This document shows, in pieces, positions 1 to 8,799 of a stretch of 64,000 nt of DNA. Origin of the DNA: Bradyrhizobium symbiodeficiens (GTDB taxonomy: Bacteria; Pseudomonadota; Alphaproteobacteria; Rhizobiales; Xanthobacteraceae). The position numbers were made by a program, and so were the translations under genes. Position 1 is the first letter of the stretch; each line of letters starts with the position of its first letter. The stretch lies in contig NZ_CP029427.2 of the NCBI RefSeq assembly GCF_002266465.3, forward strand, positions 3,102,501-3,166,500. Reading direction: 5' to 3'. Below the pieces are notes generated by a model. The model was not told the DNA's origin. It saw nothing but the letters and a program-made list of their open reading frames with translations, and searched no databases.

Positions 1-1171
1 TACCGGCGGGCGGCGTATTGCGGCTGCGCTGGGTGCGCACGATGCCGTCGATGATGGTCATGCCGATGCCGGGGAGGTCGCCGAGCTGCACGCTCTCGAG
101 GATGGTCTTGCCGGGAGAGTGCTGCGCCTTGTCCATGATGACGAAATCGGCGGCGCGGCCGACCTCGATCAGGCCGCAGTCGAGCTGCCGCATCCGCGCC
201 GTGTTGCCGGTGGCGAGGCAGAACGCGATCTCGGCCGGCAGCTCGCCAATCGAAGACAACATCGAGACCATGCGCAAAATGCCGAGCGGCTGCACGCCGG
301 AGCCGGCCGGCCCGTCAGTGCCCAGGATGACGCGATGCAGGTCGCCCATCTCGCGCGCGATGCGCAGCGTGTAGAGCGCCGAGCGCTCGTTACCGTTGTG
401 AACGATCTCCAGCCCGCGCTTGCAGCCCTCGCAAATGCAGCGGATCTGGTCGTCGGGCAGGGCGGTGTGTCCGCCATTGATATGGCCGACCACGTCGGTG
501 TCGGCCTCCAGCACCACGTCCTTGTCGATCAGGCCGGAGCCAGGGATCGAGGGGCCGCCGGTGTGGATCGTGCTCTGGATGCCATACTTGCGTGCCCAGC
601 CGACCATCTTTCGTGCAGTGGGTCCGTCCTTCACGCCACCAAGGCCGACTTCGCCGAGCAGCTTGACGCCGGCGGCCGCCAATTCCTTGAAGTCCTCCTC
701 GACCATCTCGCATTCGATGACGGGCGCGCCGGCATGAACCTTCACGCCGCCCGGACGCAAGGTCCAGAACGCGCGCTGGGCGAAGATCGCCATGGCCTTC
801 AGACCCACGACGTCGCGGGGGCGGCCGGGCATGTGCACTTCACCCGCCGAGATCATGGTGGTGATACCGCCATGGAGCGAGCTGTCGATCCAGCCGGTCT
901 GGTTCTGCCGCGGTGTCCAGTCGCCCGCGACGGGGTGGACGTGGCTATCGATCAGGCCGGGGGTCACCGTCGTGCCGTTGGCGTCGACGATGGTGGTTGC
1001 GCCTTCGGTGTTGAGGTCCTTGTAGCGGCCGATCGCGGTGATCTTGCCGTTCTCGGCGACGATGGTGTCGCCGTCCAGGATCGGCTTTTCCAGCGCGCCG
1101 GAGAGGATCAGGCCGATGTTCCGGATCACGAGTTTCGACGGTCCGGTGGCCTGGGGTGCGTCATGCGCCAT
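1..1171 (-). CDS. Enamidase-like amidohydrolase, C-terminus cut by window edge
   Basis: At least 390 residues of a metal-dependent amidohydrolase. The ATG at 1171 is preceded by AAGGACCCC, and the frame is open to base 1. The N-terminus has the usual beta-sandwich strands, then the metal ligands in IDSHVHP (H77 and H79); MISAGEVHMPGRP, GEVGLGG, HTGGPSIPG, HINGG and GTDGPAGSG follow in order. As I recall the sequence, the same blocks occur in Eubacterium barkeri enamidase, which opens 6-oxo-tetrahydronicotinate to 2-formylglutarate in nicotinate breakdown. The last visible residues (RSRNTPPAG) match that enzyme's tail, so only a few residues should be missing. It is divergent from a ferredoxin-NADP reductase across a 156-bp gap. 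The family call is firm; the exact substrate is inferred. Confidence 0.85.
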   Translation of the reverse strand, partial: MAHDAPQATGPSKLVIRNIGLILSGALEKPILDGDTIVAENGKITAIGRYKDLNTEGATTIVDANGTTVTPGLIDSHVHPVAGDWTPRQNQTGWIDSSLHGGITTMISAGEVHMPGRPRDVVGLKAMAIFAQRAFWTLRPGGVKVHAGAPVIECEMVEEDFKELAAAGVKLLGEVGLGGVKDGPTARKMVGWARKYGIQSTIHTGGPSIPGSGLIDKDVVLEADTDVVGHINGGHTALPDDQIRCICEGCKRGLEIVHNGNERSALYTLRIAREMGDLHRVILGTDGPAGSGVQPLGILRMVSMLSSIGELPAEIAFCLATGNTARMRQLDCGLIEVGRAADFVIMDKAQHSPGKTILESVQLGDLPGIGMTIIDGIVRTQRSRNTPPAG

Positions 1172-1250
1172 GGAGGGGTCCTTGTCCTTAACTGCAACGC
1201 TTCCGATCTTGGGCAGCCTTGACCGCGGGAGCAAGCGGGATTATTCATTA

Positions 1251-1270
1251 GTATACGAATGATCGTGTAC
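1251..1270. promoter_or_regulatory. Inverted repeat, candidate operator between the enamidase and fpr
   Basis: GTATACGA (1251-1258), spacer ATGA, TCGTGTAC (1263-1270): arms of 8 bp with one mismatch. It lies in the divergent promoter region, about 60 bp before the reductase start and 80 bp before the amidohydrolase start. Its size and symmetry suit a dimeric TetR- or GntR-type regulator. No regulator gene is adjacent, so the binding protein is unknown. Confidence 0.4.
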
Positions 1271-1327
1271 AAACGACGCATAGCTGCCCGCCTCGACAAC
1301 CGCATTGACGCGACACGGATAGGTGAG

Positions 1328-2101
1328 ATGAGCAATTTCAATCAGGAAAGCGTTTTGAGCGTCCACCACTGGACCGACACGCTGTTCTCCTTCAAGACCA
1401 CGCGCAGCCCGACCTTCCGCTTCCGTAACGGCGAATTCACCATGATCGGGCTCAAGGTCGGCGAGAAGCCGTTGCTGCGGGCCTATAGCGTCGCCAGCGC
1501 CAATTACGAGGACACGCTGGAATTCTTCTCGATCAAGGTGCAGGACGGTCCGCTGACCTCGCGGCTCCAGCACCTGAAGGAAGGCGACGAGATCATCGTC
1601 AGCCGCAAGGCCACCGGCACGCTGGTGATCGACAATCTGGAGGAGGGGCGCAACCTCTATTTGATCGGCACCGGCACCGGCCTTGCGCCGTTCCTGAGCG
1701 TGATCAAGGACCCCGAGACCTACGAGCGGTTCGAGAAGGTCGTGCTGCTGCACGGCTGCCGGCACGTCAAGGAACTCGCTTATGGCGAGATGATCACGGA
1801 GACGCTGCCGAAGGACGAACTGATCGGCGAGTACATCCAGAACCAGCTGATCTACTACCCGACCGTGACCCGCGATCCCTTCCGCAACCGCGGCCGCATC
1901 ACCGATCTCATCACTTCCGGCAAGCTGTTCGCCGATATCGGCCTGCCGGCACTGGAGGCCGCCCATGACCGCGTCATGATCTGCGGCAGCCCGGCCCTTG
2001 TCGCAGACACCCGCGTGCTCCTCGGCGAACGCGGCTTCATCGAGGGCAATCACGGTGAGCCGGCCCAATTCGTGGTCGAAAAGGCCTTTGCCGAGCGCTG
2101 A
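1328..2101 (+). CDS. fpr: Ferredoxin--NADP+ reductase
   Basis: A 257-residue cytoplasmic flavoprotein that passes electrons between NADPH and ferredoxin or flavodoxin. The FAD-binding block RAYSVAS lies at residues 51-57, the NADP-binding GTGTGLAPFLS at about 114-124, a late nucleotide-site segment VMICGSPALV near 220, and the C-terminal VEKAFAER is typical of bacterial Fpr (subclass I/II, about 257 residues). ATG 1328 is chosen because it follows GATAGGTGAG and gives the family length; the frame itself opens upstream at 1259. It could feed the P450 at 2619 or, by analogy with ferredoxin-dependent nicotinate breakdown, a reductase paired with the neighbouring enamidase, but no ferredoxin gene is in view. 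Confidence 0.93.
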   Translation: MSNFNQESVLSVHHWTDTLFSFKTTRSPTFRFRNGEFTMIGLKVGEKPLLRAYSVASANYEDTLEFFSIKVQDGPLTSRLQHLKEGDEIIVSRKATGTLVIDNLEEGRNLYLIGTGTGLAPFLSVIKDPETYERFEKVVLLHGCRHVKELAYGEMITETLPKDELIGEYIQNQLIYYPTVTRDPFRNRGRITDLITSGKLFADIGLPALEAAHDRVMICGSPALVADTRVLLGERGFIEGNHGEPAQFVVEKAFAER

Positions 2102-2205
2102 TCCCCAATCTTGCCCGATAAGACCGTAGTTTCGCCGTCTGGCGGGCGTTGCGGCGCCGATTCGGCGCTTGATACACTGTGGGAGCGAATCAGCGGAGTT
2201 CCCAC

Positions 2206-2529
2206 ATGGTTGCGGACAGCGACAGCAACATCGCCTGGCACCGGGTCCAGTTGAAGAAGAACCGCGCCGAGTTGAAGGCGCTCGAGACCGCGCGCTTCAC
2301 GATGGGCGAGATCGCCTCCTCGAAGCGGAACGGCCAGACCCAGAAGACGGTCGCGGAACTCAAGCGCAAGATCGCGCAGTCCGAGCGCGTCATCGCCGAT
2401 CACGACAAGCGCACGCGCCGTCCGCTCGGCACCGACCTGCAGAGCCTCAGCAATGGCAGTTGGAGTCATTGGGACGCATACACGCAGCAGCAGCGCAAGA
2501 CGGGGCAGCGTTCGCCGGGAGGCGGATAG
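2206..2529 (+). CDS. Small hypothetical helical protein
   Basis: 107 residues, not assigned to a known family. The central part (residues about 12-70) is rich in Lys, Glu and Ala, with heptad-like spacing (LKKNRAELKALE, then TVAELKRKIAQSERVIADHD), so a coiled coil or helical hairpin is expected. The C-terminus is Gln/Gly-rich and probably disordered. ATG 2206 is used; a GTG at 2179 in the same frame is an alternative, and no strong ribosome site marks either. It stands alone between fpr and the P450 gene with its own spacing. Confidence 0.6.
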   Translation: MVADSDSNIAWHRVQLKKNRAELKALETARFTMGEIASSKRNGQTQKTVAELKRKIAQSERVIADHDKRTRRPLGTDLQSLSNGSWSHWDAYTQQQRKTGQRSPGGG

Positions 2530-2618
2530 GTCGTCTCCTCGCGCGAGTTCCGCCCCCCTTGCGCGTCGGTCCGTCCATACCATCTGGGTGAGACGCCAAT
2601 AATCACTCCGGTGATCCC

Positions 2619-3953
2619 ATGACAGTACGCCTCGATTTCACCAGCGAGGCCTTCTTCCGCGATCCGCCCAAGGCGATCGCGGCGTTGCGCATGTCAGGTC
2701 CTCTCGTCGCGACGCGATTTCCCCTGGTCGGCGATGTCTGGATCACCACGACCCATGACGCGACGGCACAGGTTCTGAAGGACGGCGCGACCTTCACGCT
2801 GCGCAAGGAGGACGGCGACGTCGCGGGTCTGCGCTGGTGGATGCCGAGCTACGTCAGGACCGTCGCCAACAACATGCTGACGATGGACGAACCTGACCAT
2901 ACCAGGCTCCGCAGCATTGTGGACGAGGCCTTTCGCCGCCGTGCCATCGTCGCGATGGAGCCGCGCATCCGCAATATTGCCGACGGCCTGGCCGACGAGC
3001 TGTTCGCGGAGGGACGTACAGCCGATCTGGTCCAGCGCTACGCGCGAATCCTGCCGCTCGCAGTGATCTCCGAGCTACTGGGACTGCCTCTGGCCGACCG
3101 GCCCAAATTCATCGCCTGGGGCAACGCGATGTCCTCGCTGACCAACGTCGTCGGCTTCTTCCGCTTGCTGTGGACCTTTCGCAAGATGAGGGCCTATCTC
3201 GAACAGCAATTGCGGGCCGCGCGCGTGCAGGGCGGGGAGGGCCTGATTGCCGAATTGGTCCAGGTCGAGCGCGAAGGGGCCCAGATCACGCCGGATGAGA
3301 TGGTCTCGATGGTCTTTCTGCTACTCGCGGCCGGCTCCGAGACGACCACGCATCTCATCAGCGGATCCGCCTACGAGCTGCTCCGACGTCCGGACTTGCG
3401 CGACTGGCTGGAGCAGGACTGGAGTCGCGCGGGGCTCGCCGTCGAGGAGTTCCTGCGTTTTGTCTCGCCGGTGCAATTTTCAAAGCCGCGCTATGTGCGG
3501 CGGGACGTCGAGGTCGAAGGCGTGCGTCTGAAGAAGGGCGACCGTGTCATGGTGATGCTCGCCGCCGCCAACATGGATCCGGCGGTGCATGATCGTCCCG
3601 ATAGCCTCGATCTGGAACGCAAGCCGAACCGTCACATGTCGTTCGGAACGGGAATCCATTTCTGCCTCGGCCATCAGCTCGCGCGCATCGAGGCGACCTG
3701 CGCGCTGGAAGCACTGTTCGTGCGGTGGCCGAAACTTGGTCTCGCCGTCGATCCCGCCGAGGTCCGCTGGCGGCGACGGCCGGGAATTCGCATGATTGCG
3801 CAATTGCCCGTGGCGCTGACGCACGTGATGGGCGTCAGCCAGCCGGGAGCAATGCCGAGCGGCTGCTCGCAAGTTAAGGGGAACCGCGATCGCTATATCC
3901 TCATGCGACTGCGAGACAAAACCTGGCGGTGGCCACATGCGGCTCACGGGTGA
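2619..3953 (+). CDS. Cytochrome P450 with C-terminal extension
   Basis: A 444-residue soluble class I-type P450 monooxygenase. The I-helix oxygen-binding AGSETT is at 238-243, the K-helix ExxR pair at E277/R280, and the heme-ligand loop FGTGIHFCLGHQLAR puts the proximal Cys at 349. The fold should finish near IRMIAQLPVAL (about residue 400), but the frame continues about 45 residues into a basic, unrelated tail, so the gene is longer than most bacterial P450s (about 400). The tail could come from loss of an earlier stop. The substrate cannot be told from sequence. Fpr is encoded nearby, but no ferredoxin is visible. Confidence 0.92.
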   Translation: MTVRLDFTSEAFFRDPPKAIAALRMSGPLVATRFPLVGDVWITTTHDATAQVLKDGATFTLRKEDGDVAGLRWWMPSYVRTVANNMLTMDEPDHTRLRSIVDEAFRRRAIVAMEPRIRNIADGLADELFAEGRTADLVQRYARILPLAVISELLGLPLADRPKFIAWGNAMSSLTNVVGFFRLLWTFRKMRAYLEQQLRAARVQGGEGLIAELVQVEREGAQITPDEMVSMVFLLLAAGSETTTHLISGSAYELLRRPDLRDWLEQDWSRAGLAVEEFLRFVSPVQFSKPRYVRRDVEVEGVRLKKGDRVMVMLAAANMDPAVHDRPDSLDLERKPNRHMSFGTGIHFCLGHQLARIEATCALEALFVRWPKLGLAVDPAEVRWRRRPGIRMIAQLPVALTHVMGVSQPGAMPSGCSQVKGNRDRYILMRLRDKTWRWPHAAHG

Positions 3954-3978
3954 CGAGGAGCCCGAAGATTAAGCGCCG

Positions 3979-5232
3979 TCAAGGGCCCGTCAACTTCTTC
4001 GCGGCGACAAGATCTCTCTCCCAGCCGAATACGGAGCGGCCGTCGAGATCGGGTGAGGCGGCGCGCTCGCCGGCGATGATGGTCTCGACCGACGGTCCGC
4101 TGGCGGTGCGTTCCAGCCGCCGGGCCTGATCGTCCAGGCGCTTGATCGCCTGCACCTCCTCGTCACGTCCGAGCTTTGCGTTCTGGATTGCGTCCTTCAG
4201 GACGCGGATGGTCTCGTCATAGACCTTGATCGGGACGGGATAGGGGTGCCGGTCCTTGCCGCCATGGGCGAGCGAGAAGCGCGCGGGATCCTTGAAGCGA
4301 TAAGGTGCGCCGTGCACGACCTCCGCGACCATCGCGAGCGAGCGCACGGTGCGTGCTCCGACCCCAGGCGTCAGCAACAGTTCCGGGAAATCGACCGGGC
4401 CGCGTTCGGCGGCTGCGGCGAGGGTGCCGTGGAGGCGGCGCGCGAACACATCCTTCGGCCGGACATCGTGATGCGCGGGCATGATCAAATGCGGCAGCAT
4501 GGCCTGCGCAGGCTCGGGCGCGGTCCCGGTGAGCCGTTCGAATTCGGTGAGGATACGATCCGGGCCGAGACCGGAGAGCAGTTCGAGTTGCGCGCTTCGC
4601 GATGTGTCGGCGCGATGGTCGGTGAGATTGACGATCTCCCCCTGTTGCGGGCCGTCGATCGCGCTGTGCGGCGCATCGACGAAGCTCTTCAGCGCCTCGG
4701 AGTGCCAGTGATAGCGGCGGGCCTGCCGCTTGTCGCCGTTCATGCCCTGCTGCACCACCGTCCATTTCGCGTCGGCGGTGACGAAGAAGCCATGCAGATA
4801 GAGGTCGAAGCCGTCCTGCACGGCCGCGCTGTCGACCTTCGCCACCAAACGGCTGGCGCGGGTCAGCTTTGCGCTGTCGAAGCCGACGCGGTCGCCGAGC
4901 TGCATCAACTCGTCCGGCGTCTTGCGCGAATGCTGGCCGCGGCCGCCGCACACATAAATGCCGAGCTCATCCTGAAGCGGTCCGAGTCCGCGCTTCAGCG
5001 CGCCGATCACGGACGTGGTGATACCGGAGGAGTGCCAGTCCATTCCCATCACGGCGCCAAACGACTGGAACCAGAAGGGATGCGACAGCCGCTGGAGAAA
5101 CGCGTCGCGGCCGTAATGATGCACGATCGCCTGCGTGACGATCGATCCGAGCGAGGCCATGCGGCTCGCGAGCCATGGCGGAACTCGTCCAGTGTGCAAG
5201 GGAAGATCGGCGCTGCCGGTACGTCGAGTCAT
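3979..5232 (-). CDS. DUF763 domain-containing protein
   Basis: A 417-residue protein of the DUF763 family, found in bacteria and archaea and of unknown biochemical role. The start at 5232 (MTRRTGSADLPLHTGRVPPW) matches the conserved family beginning; the frame opens further upstream, but those residues look non-coding. Conserved stretches include QSFGAVMGMDWHSSG, VCGGRG, DLYLHGFFV, MPAHHDV and LLLTPGVGARTVRSLAMVAE. The last resembles a helix-hairpin-helix nucleic-acid-binding element, so a DNA- or RNA-related role is possible. It is a single gene facing the P450. Confidence 0.85.
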   Translation of the reverse strand: MTRRTGSADLPLHTGRVPPWLASRMASLGSIVTQAIVHHYGRDAFLQRLSHPFWFQSFGAVMGMDWHSSGITTSVIGALKRGLGPLQDELGIYVCGGRGQHSRKTPDELMQLGDRVGFDSAKLTRASRLVAKVDSAAVQDGFDLYLHGFFVTADAKWTVVQQGMNGDKRQARRYHWHSEALKSFVDAPHSAIDGPQQGEIVNLTDHRADTSRSAQLELLSGLGPDRILTEFERLTGTAPEPAQAMLPHLIMPAHHDVRPKDVFARRLHGTLAAAAERGPVDFPELLLTPGVGARTVRSLAMVAEVVHGAPYRFKDPARFSLAHGGKDRHPYPVPIKVYDETIRVLKDAIQNAKLGRDEEVQAIKRLDDQARRLERTASGPSVETIIAGERAASPDLDGRSVFGWERDLVAAKKLTGP

Positions 5233-5359
5233 GATGCCGCAAATTAGCGCAGTTCGGAGACGGTTGCATCTGCGGAATGCTGCGTTGCACGAGGCGGGGG
5301 AGCGAAGCTGGCCGGGAGGCGTTGACCGGGCTACGCGAACGCAATGACGGGACCAATCG

Positions 5360-6499
5360 ATGAATTTGCAGGCCCTGATGGCGCGCATCGACGAGATGTT
5401 GGGCTGGATACCGACATGGTTCATCGGTCTCAGCCTGATTGCCGGTGCGATCCTGCTGGCCCTGTTCGTCTACCGGCTCGCCAAATGGCTGCTCAACCGC
5501 GCCTTCGGAACGCGCATTCCGCTGTTGAGCGTATTCATCGAGCGGACGGCGGGGCCCGCTCGGCTGGCGCTCTGTCTGGCGGCGGTCGCACTGGTGCTGC
5601 CGCTCGCGCCGCTCGACGACACGATCCGCGTGCCGCTGATGCGCCTCTTCGTAGTGGCCTTCATCGCCCTGATCGGCTGGATATCGATCCGGATCGTCGA
5701 CATGAGCGCGGCGCGCTATCTGCAGAATTTTCGCGACGTCACCGAGAATTTCATCGCACGCAAGCACGTCACGCAAGTGCGCGTGTTCAAGCGCGTCACC
5801 GACACAATCATTGTCGTCATCACCGTTTCCACAGCGCTGATGACGTTCGATTCGGTGAGGCAATATGGCGTCAGCCTGTTCGCCTCGGCCGGCGCAGCCG
5901 GTATCATCGTCGGTCTCGCCGCACGGCCGCTGCTGAGCAATTTGATTGCGGGCTTGCAGATCGCGATCACCCAGCCGATCCGCATCGAGGACGCCGTGAT
6001 CATCGAGAACGAATGGGGCTGGGTCGAGGACATCGCCGCGACCTATGTCGTGATCCGGCTGTGGGATTGGCGCCGCATGGTGGTGCCGCTGTCCTATTTC
6101 ATCGAAAAGCCATTCCAGAACTGGACCCGCGACACCGCTTCCCTGATCGGAGTCATCGCGCTCCATGTCGATTACCGCGCGGACGTGCCGCGCATTCGGC
6201 GCTGGCTGGAGGAGGCCGTGAAGCAGTCCAAGCTCTGGGATGGAGCGGTGGTCAATCTCCAGGTGATCGACGCGGACCAGCGCACCATCGAGCTGCGTGC
6301 GCTGGTCAGCGCCCGGAATGCGCCGCAATCCTGGGATCTGCGCTGCGAGATGCGAGAGAAGCTGGTCGCCTTCATCCGCGACGAGATGCCGGAGGCGCTG
6401 CCGCGCGAGCGGGCGATCCTGATCCCGTCCGCCGACGATGCCGACTTCCTGCGGCCCGTCGCGCGATCGGAAAAGACGCGGGCGAGCGCGCGCAGTTGA
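5360..6499 (+). CDS. Small-conductance mechanosensitive channel (MscS family)
   Basis: A 379-residue inner-membrane protein. Four hydrophobic segments lie in the first 200 residues, at about 20-40, 68-85, 95-112 and 150-165. They are followed by the pore-lining GASG-rich TM3 (FASAGAAGIIVGLAARPLLS) and the MscS beta domain (PIRIEDAVIIENEWGWVEDI, then LSYFIEKPFQNWTR). The C-terminal cytoplasmic domain carries the expected alpha/beta region. Such channels open under membrane tension to release solutes in hypo-osmotic shock. The ATG at 5360 follows a weak GGGAC site. It is a monocistronic gene between convergent and divergent neighbours. Confidence 0.9.
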   Translation: MNLQALMARIDEMLGWIPTWFIGLSLIAGAILLALFVYRLAKWLLNRAFGTRIPLLSVFIERTAGPARLALCLAAVALVLPLAPLDDTIRVPLMRLFVVAFIALIGWISIRIVDMSAARYLQNFRDVTENFIARKHVTQVRVFKRVTDTIIVVITVSTALMTFDSVRQYGVSLFASAGAAGIIVGLAARPLLSNLIAGLQIAITQPIRIEDAVIIENEWGWVEDIAATYVVIRLWDWRRMVVPLSYFIEKPFQNWTRDTASLIGVIALHVDYRADVPRIRRWLEEAVKQSKLWDGAVVNLQVIDADQRTIELRALVSARNAPQSWDLRCEMREKLVAFIRDEMPEALPRERAILIPSADDADFLRPVARSEKTRASARS

Positions 6500-6511
6500 C
6501 TCTCCGAGCGA

Positions 6512-7432
6512 TCAGGAGGCGCCGACCACGGCCGCGCTGGATTGCCGGTCGAAACGCGGACGCCGCTTGCGCAGTTTACGTCTGGTCCAGATCAGGAGGC
6601 CGGTGGACAGCAGCGCCAACAGCGCGATCGACGTCACGACGTTGAGCGGCGAGGCGATCGAGGCCGACCAGTTTCCTTCATGGATCAGGCGCGGCCAATT
6701 GCGCGGCAGCGGCGTGACCTCCGATGGATTGACGGCGTATGCGCGTAGCTCTCCATCCTCATAGAGACGCGCCATGACGCGGCCTCCGCGCGTGCCGATG
6801 GAGATCACGTGCGCGAGGTCATGGGAGGCTGCGACCATGCGTATCGCGTCGGGCAGGGCCACGGGGCGGCCGCTGGCCGGGGCGGCTCCGCTCTGGAACG
6901 TCAGGCCGAACGCCATGCACAGGCCGGTCAGCGGGCTCAACAGGACCAGCGGCAGCGCGAACCAGGCAGTGCCCTTGTGCCATCCGGACAACGTGTTGCG
7001 CAGCCGCGGGAGCCCCATGAGGATGCCGAGCATCATCAGGATGACCAGGGCGATGGTCGAGCTCGTCACCAGCCACGCCTGGCCGAGCAGCCGCTCATGC
7101 GTGACGCGCGCCCACCGGAAAAGATCGCTGAGGCCGGAGCCGGCGGCGGCAGGTGCGCCGGTCACGAGGTCGATCGCCGGCGTGCCGGAGCCTTGCAGCG
7201 TCATCCGCTGGCCAGCCGCATTGATCGAAAACCCGCGCGCCTTGTTGTCCGGATCATATCTCTTCACCAGCTCGACGATGTGTGCGGGATCAATCGCCGG
7301 ACCGCCGATGCCACCGACTTGTACCAGGGGCTCGAACGACAGGATCAGGCCGGTGGCGATGATCGCAAACAGGGGAAGCGCAAAGATCAGCGTGATCCAG
7401 CGATGGAGCGTCAACAACACGGGTTTGTTCAT
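6512..7432 (-). CDS. PepSY-associated membrane protein
   Basis: A 306-residue inner-membrane protein with the PepSY-TM layout: an N-terminal helix (residues about 9-33), a periplasmic PepSY-like domain, two central helices (about 135-155 and 165-190), a second periplasmic part, and a C-terminal helix ending in a basic tail (RRKLRKRRPRFDR). ATG 7432 is chosen because GGAGATCGAAGA stands directly before it. Relatives sit beside TonB-dependent siderophore receptors and are linked to ferric-siderophore reduction, but no receptor is nearby, so the role here is open. It is convergent with the MscS gene (12 bp between stops). Confidence 0.8.
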   Translation of the reverse strand: MNKPVLLTLHRWITLIFALPLFAIIATGLILSFEPLVQVGGIGGPAIDPAHIVELVKRYDPDNKARGFSINAAGQRMTLQGSGTPAIDLVTGAPAAAGSGLSDLFRWARVTHERLLGQAWLVTSSTIALVILMMLGILMGLPRLRNTLSGWHKGTAWFALPLVLLSPLTGLCMAFGLTFQSGAAPASGRPVALPDAIRMVAASHDLAHVISIGTRGGRVMARLYEDGELRAYAVNPSEVTPLPRNWPRLIHEGNWSASIASPLNVVTSIALLALLSTGLLIWTRRKLRKRRPRFDRQSSAAVVGAS

Positions 7433-7703
7433 TCTTCGATCTCCGGCGATCTTGGACACTCGTCGCCTGGCGCAGCCCCGAAGACAAATGACGCTTTGTC
7501 CACGTCACCGCGTTGATGTGCCGCAAATGGAAGCGTGGCTATCGGCGATGCTGCGATCGCCAATCGTTCGCAGGTTTTCGAGCATCATCGACAATTGAGC
7601 AGCAGCCGTGGAGCCACTGCTCTTCCGTCACGAAACGGTTGAGCAGGGCAGCGCGTCCTTGCCGGCAGCGTGCGCTCGGAGATCGAGCCCTTGGTGAAGT
7701 GCC

Positions 7704-8684
7704 TCACTGCGCGCGGATGTTGGCGGCCTTCAGCACCGGCTCCCATTTGGTCGCCTCGGCGTGCATGTAGGCGTCGAACTCCTTGGGCAAAGAGCCGACC
7801 GGAGTGGCGCCGATCTTGCCGAGCGTCGACAGCACGTTCGGATCCTGCAGCGCCGCCTTGAGATCGGTCTCGAGCTTCGCCACGATCTCGGGCGGCATTT
7901 TGGCCGGACCGAGCACGCCCCACCAGACCGAGACGTCGTAACCGGAGACGCCGGATTCTGCGACGGTCGGAACGTTGGGCAGCGCCTTGGAGCGCTCGGC
8001 CGAGGTCACGGCCAGCGCGCGCACCGGACCACCTTCGAGCTGGCCGATCGCTTCCGCGAGCGGATTGATGCTGAGCGGGATCTCGCCAGCTATCACGGCG
8101 GTCAGCGCCGGCGCGCCGCCCTTGTAGGGGATCGCGACGATCTTGGTGCCGGACATGTATTTGAGCAGCTCACCGGCGAGATGCGCCGAGGTGCCGTTGC
8201 CGGACATGCCGTATGACAGCTTGTCGGGCTCCTTCTTCGCCGCGGCCAGAAGATCGGCGAGCGTCTTGTAGGGGCTGTCCTTGGCCACGACGATTGCGAG
8301 CGGTGAGGAGGCGATCTCGGTGATCGCGGTGAAGTCCTTGAACGTGTCGTAGGGCACGCTCGGATAGATGAACTGATTGAGCGGATGGCCGCTGGCGACG
8401 AGGATCAGCGTGTAGCCGTCGGGTGCGGCCTGCGTCAGCGCCTGCGAGGCAACGATGCCGCCGGCGCCGGGACGATTGTCGACCACCGGCTGCTGCCCCC
8501 AGGTCTTGACCAGCGCCTGGCTCAGCGTGCGCGCGAGCACGTCGACCGCGCCGCCGGCCGCGTAGGGCACGAGGATGTGAACAGGCTTGCTCGGATAATT
8601 GTCGGCGGCCTGCGCCGCGCTGCCCGCGAGCAGCAAACCGGCGCCCAGCATCAATCCGCCGATCGTCTTGTTCAAACCCAGCAT
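7704..8684 (-). CDS. Bug/TctC-family periplasmic solute-binding receptor
   Basis: A 326-residue secreted protein with signal peptide MLGLNKTIGGLMLGAGLLLA ending in AQA|AD. Family hallmarks are YPSKPVHILVPYAAGG, VVDNRPGAGG and AAPDGYTLI, then the central ASSPLAIVV and GTSAHLAGELLK segments. These receptors bind carboxylated compounds for tripartite tricarboxylate transporters. No TctA/TctB membrane subunits are in the window, as is common for Bug genes. The start at 8684 follows AGGAGTGCTGGGAAA. It is divergent from the TetR regulator of the LigI-like operon, which suggests that the ligand is a carboxylic acid handled by that operon. Confidence 0.93.
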   Translation of the reverse strand: MLGLNKTIGGLMLGAGLLLAGSAAQAADNYPSKPVHILVPYAAGGAVDVLARTLSQALVKTWGQQPVVDNRPGAGGIVASQALTQAAPDGYTLILVASGHPLNQFIYPSVPYDTFKDFTAITEIASSPLAIVVAKDSPYKTLADLLAAAKKEPDKLSYGMSGNGTSAHLAGELLKYMSGTKIVAIPYKGGAPALTAVIAGEIPLSINPLAEAIGQLEGGPVRALAVTSAERSKALPNVPTVAESGVSGYDVSVWWGVLGPAKMPPEIVAKLETDLKAALQDPNVLSTLGKIGATPVGSLPKEFDAYMHAEATKWEPVLKAANIRAQ

Positions 8685-8778
8685 TTTCCCAGCACTCCTT
8701 GCGGGCGCACGCATCCTTGCATCGGTCTTCGAGTCGTCCGGATGCCGCCCATGGTTTTTGTTGACGAGACCTGATTTC

Positions 8779-8794
8779 TTGTACGATAGTACAA
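8779..8794. promoter_or_regulatory. Perfect palindrome, candidate TetR operator
   Basis: TTGTAC (8779-8784), spacer GATA, GTACAA (8789-8794): a perfect 16-bp inverted repeat ending 5 bp before the TetR start codon and about 95 bp from the Bug start. It probably binds the neighbouring TetR protein and gives autoregulation plus control of both divergent units. A looser GTATAC/GTGTAC site lies at 1251-1270. Confidence 0.55.
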
Positions 8795-8799
8795 ATCTC

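Noticed and set aside
119..1222. A 367-codon open frame opposite the enamidase-like gene
   Set aside because: The minus-strand frame carries all the amidohydrolase motifs.
7433..7703. The 271-bp gap between the PepSY and Bug genes as a hidden gene or small RNA
   Set aside because: No frame with ribosome site, no strong hairpin and no promoter-like element was found.
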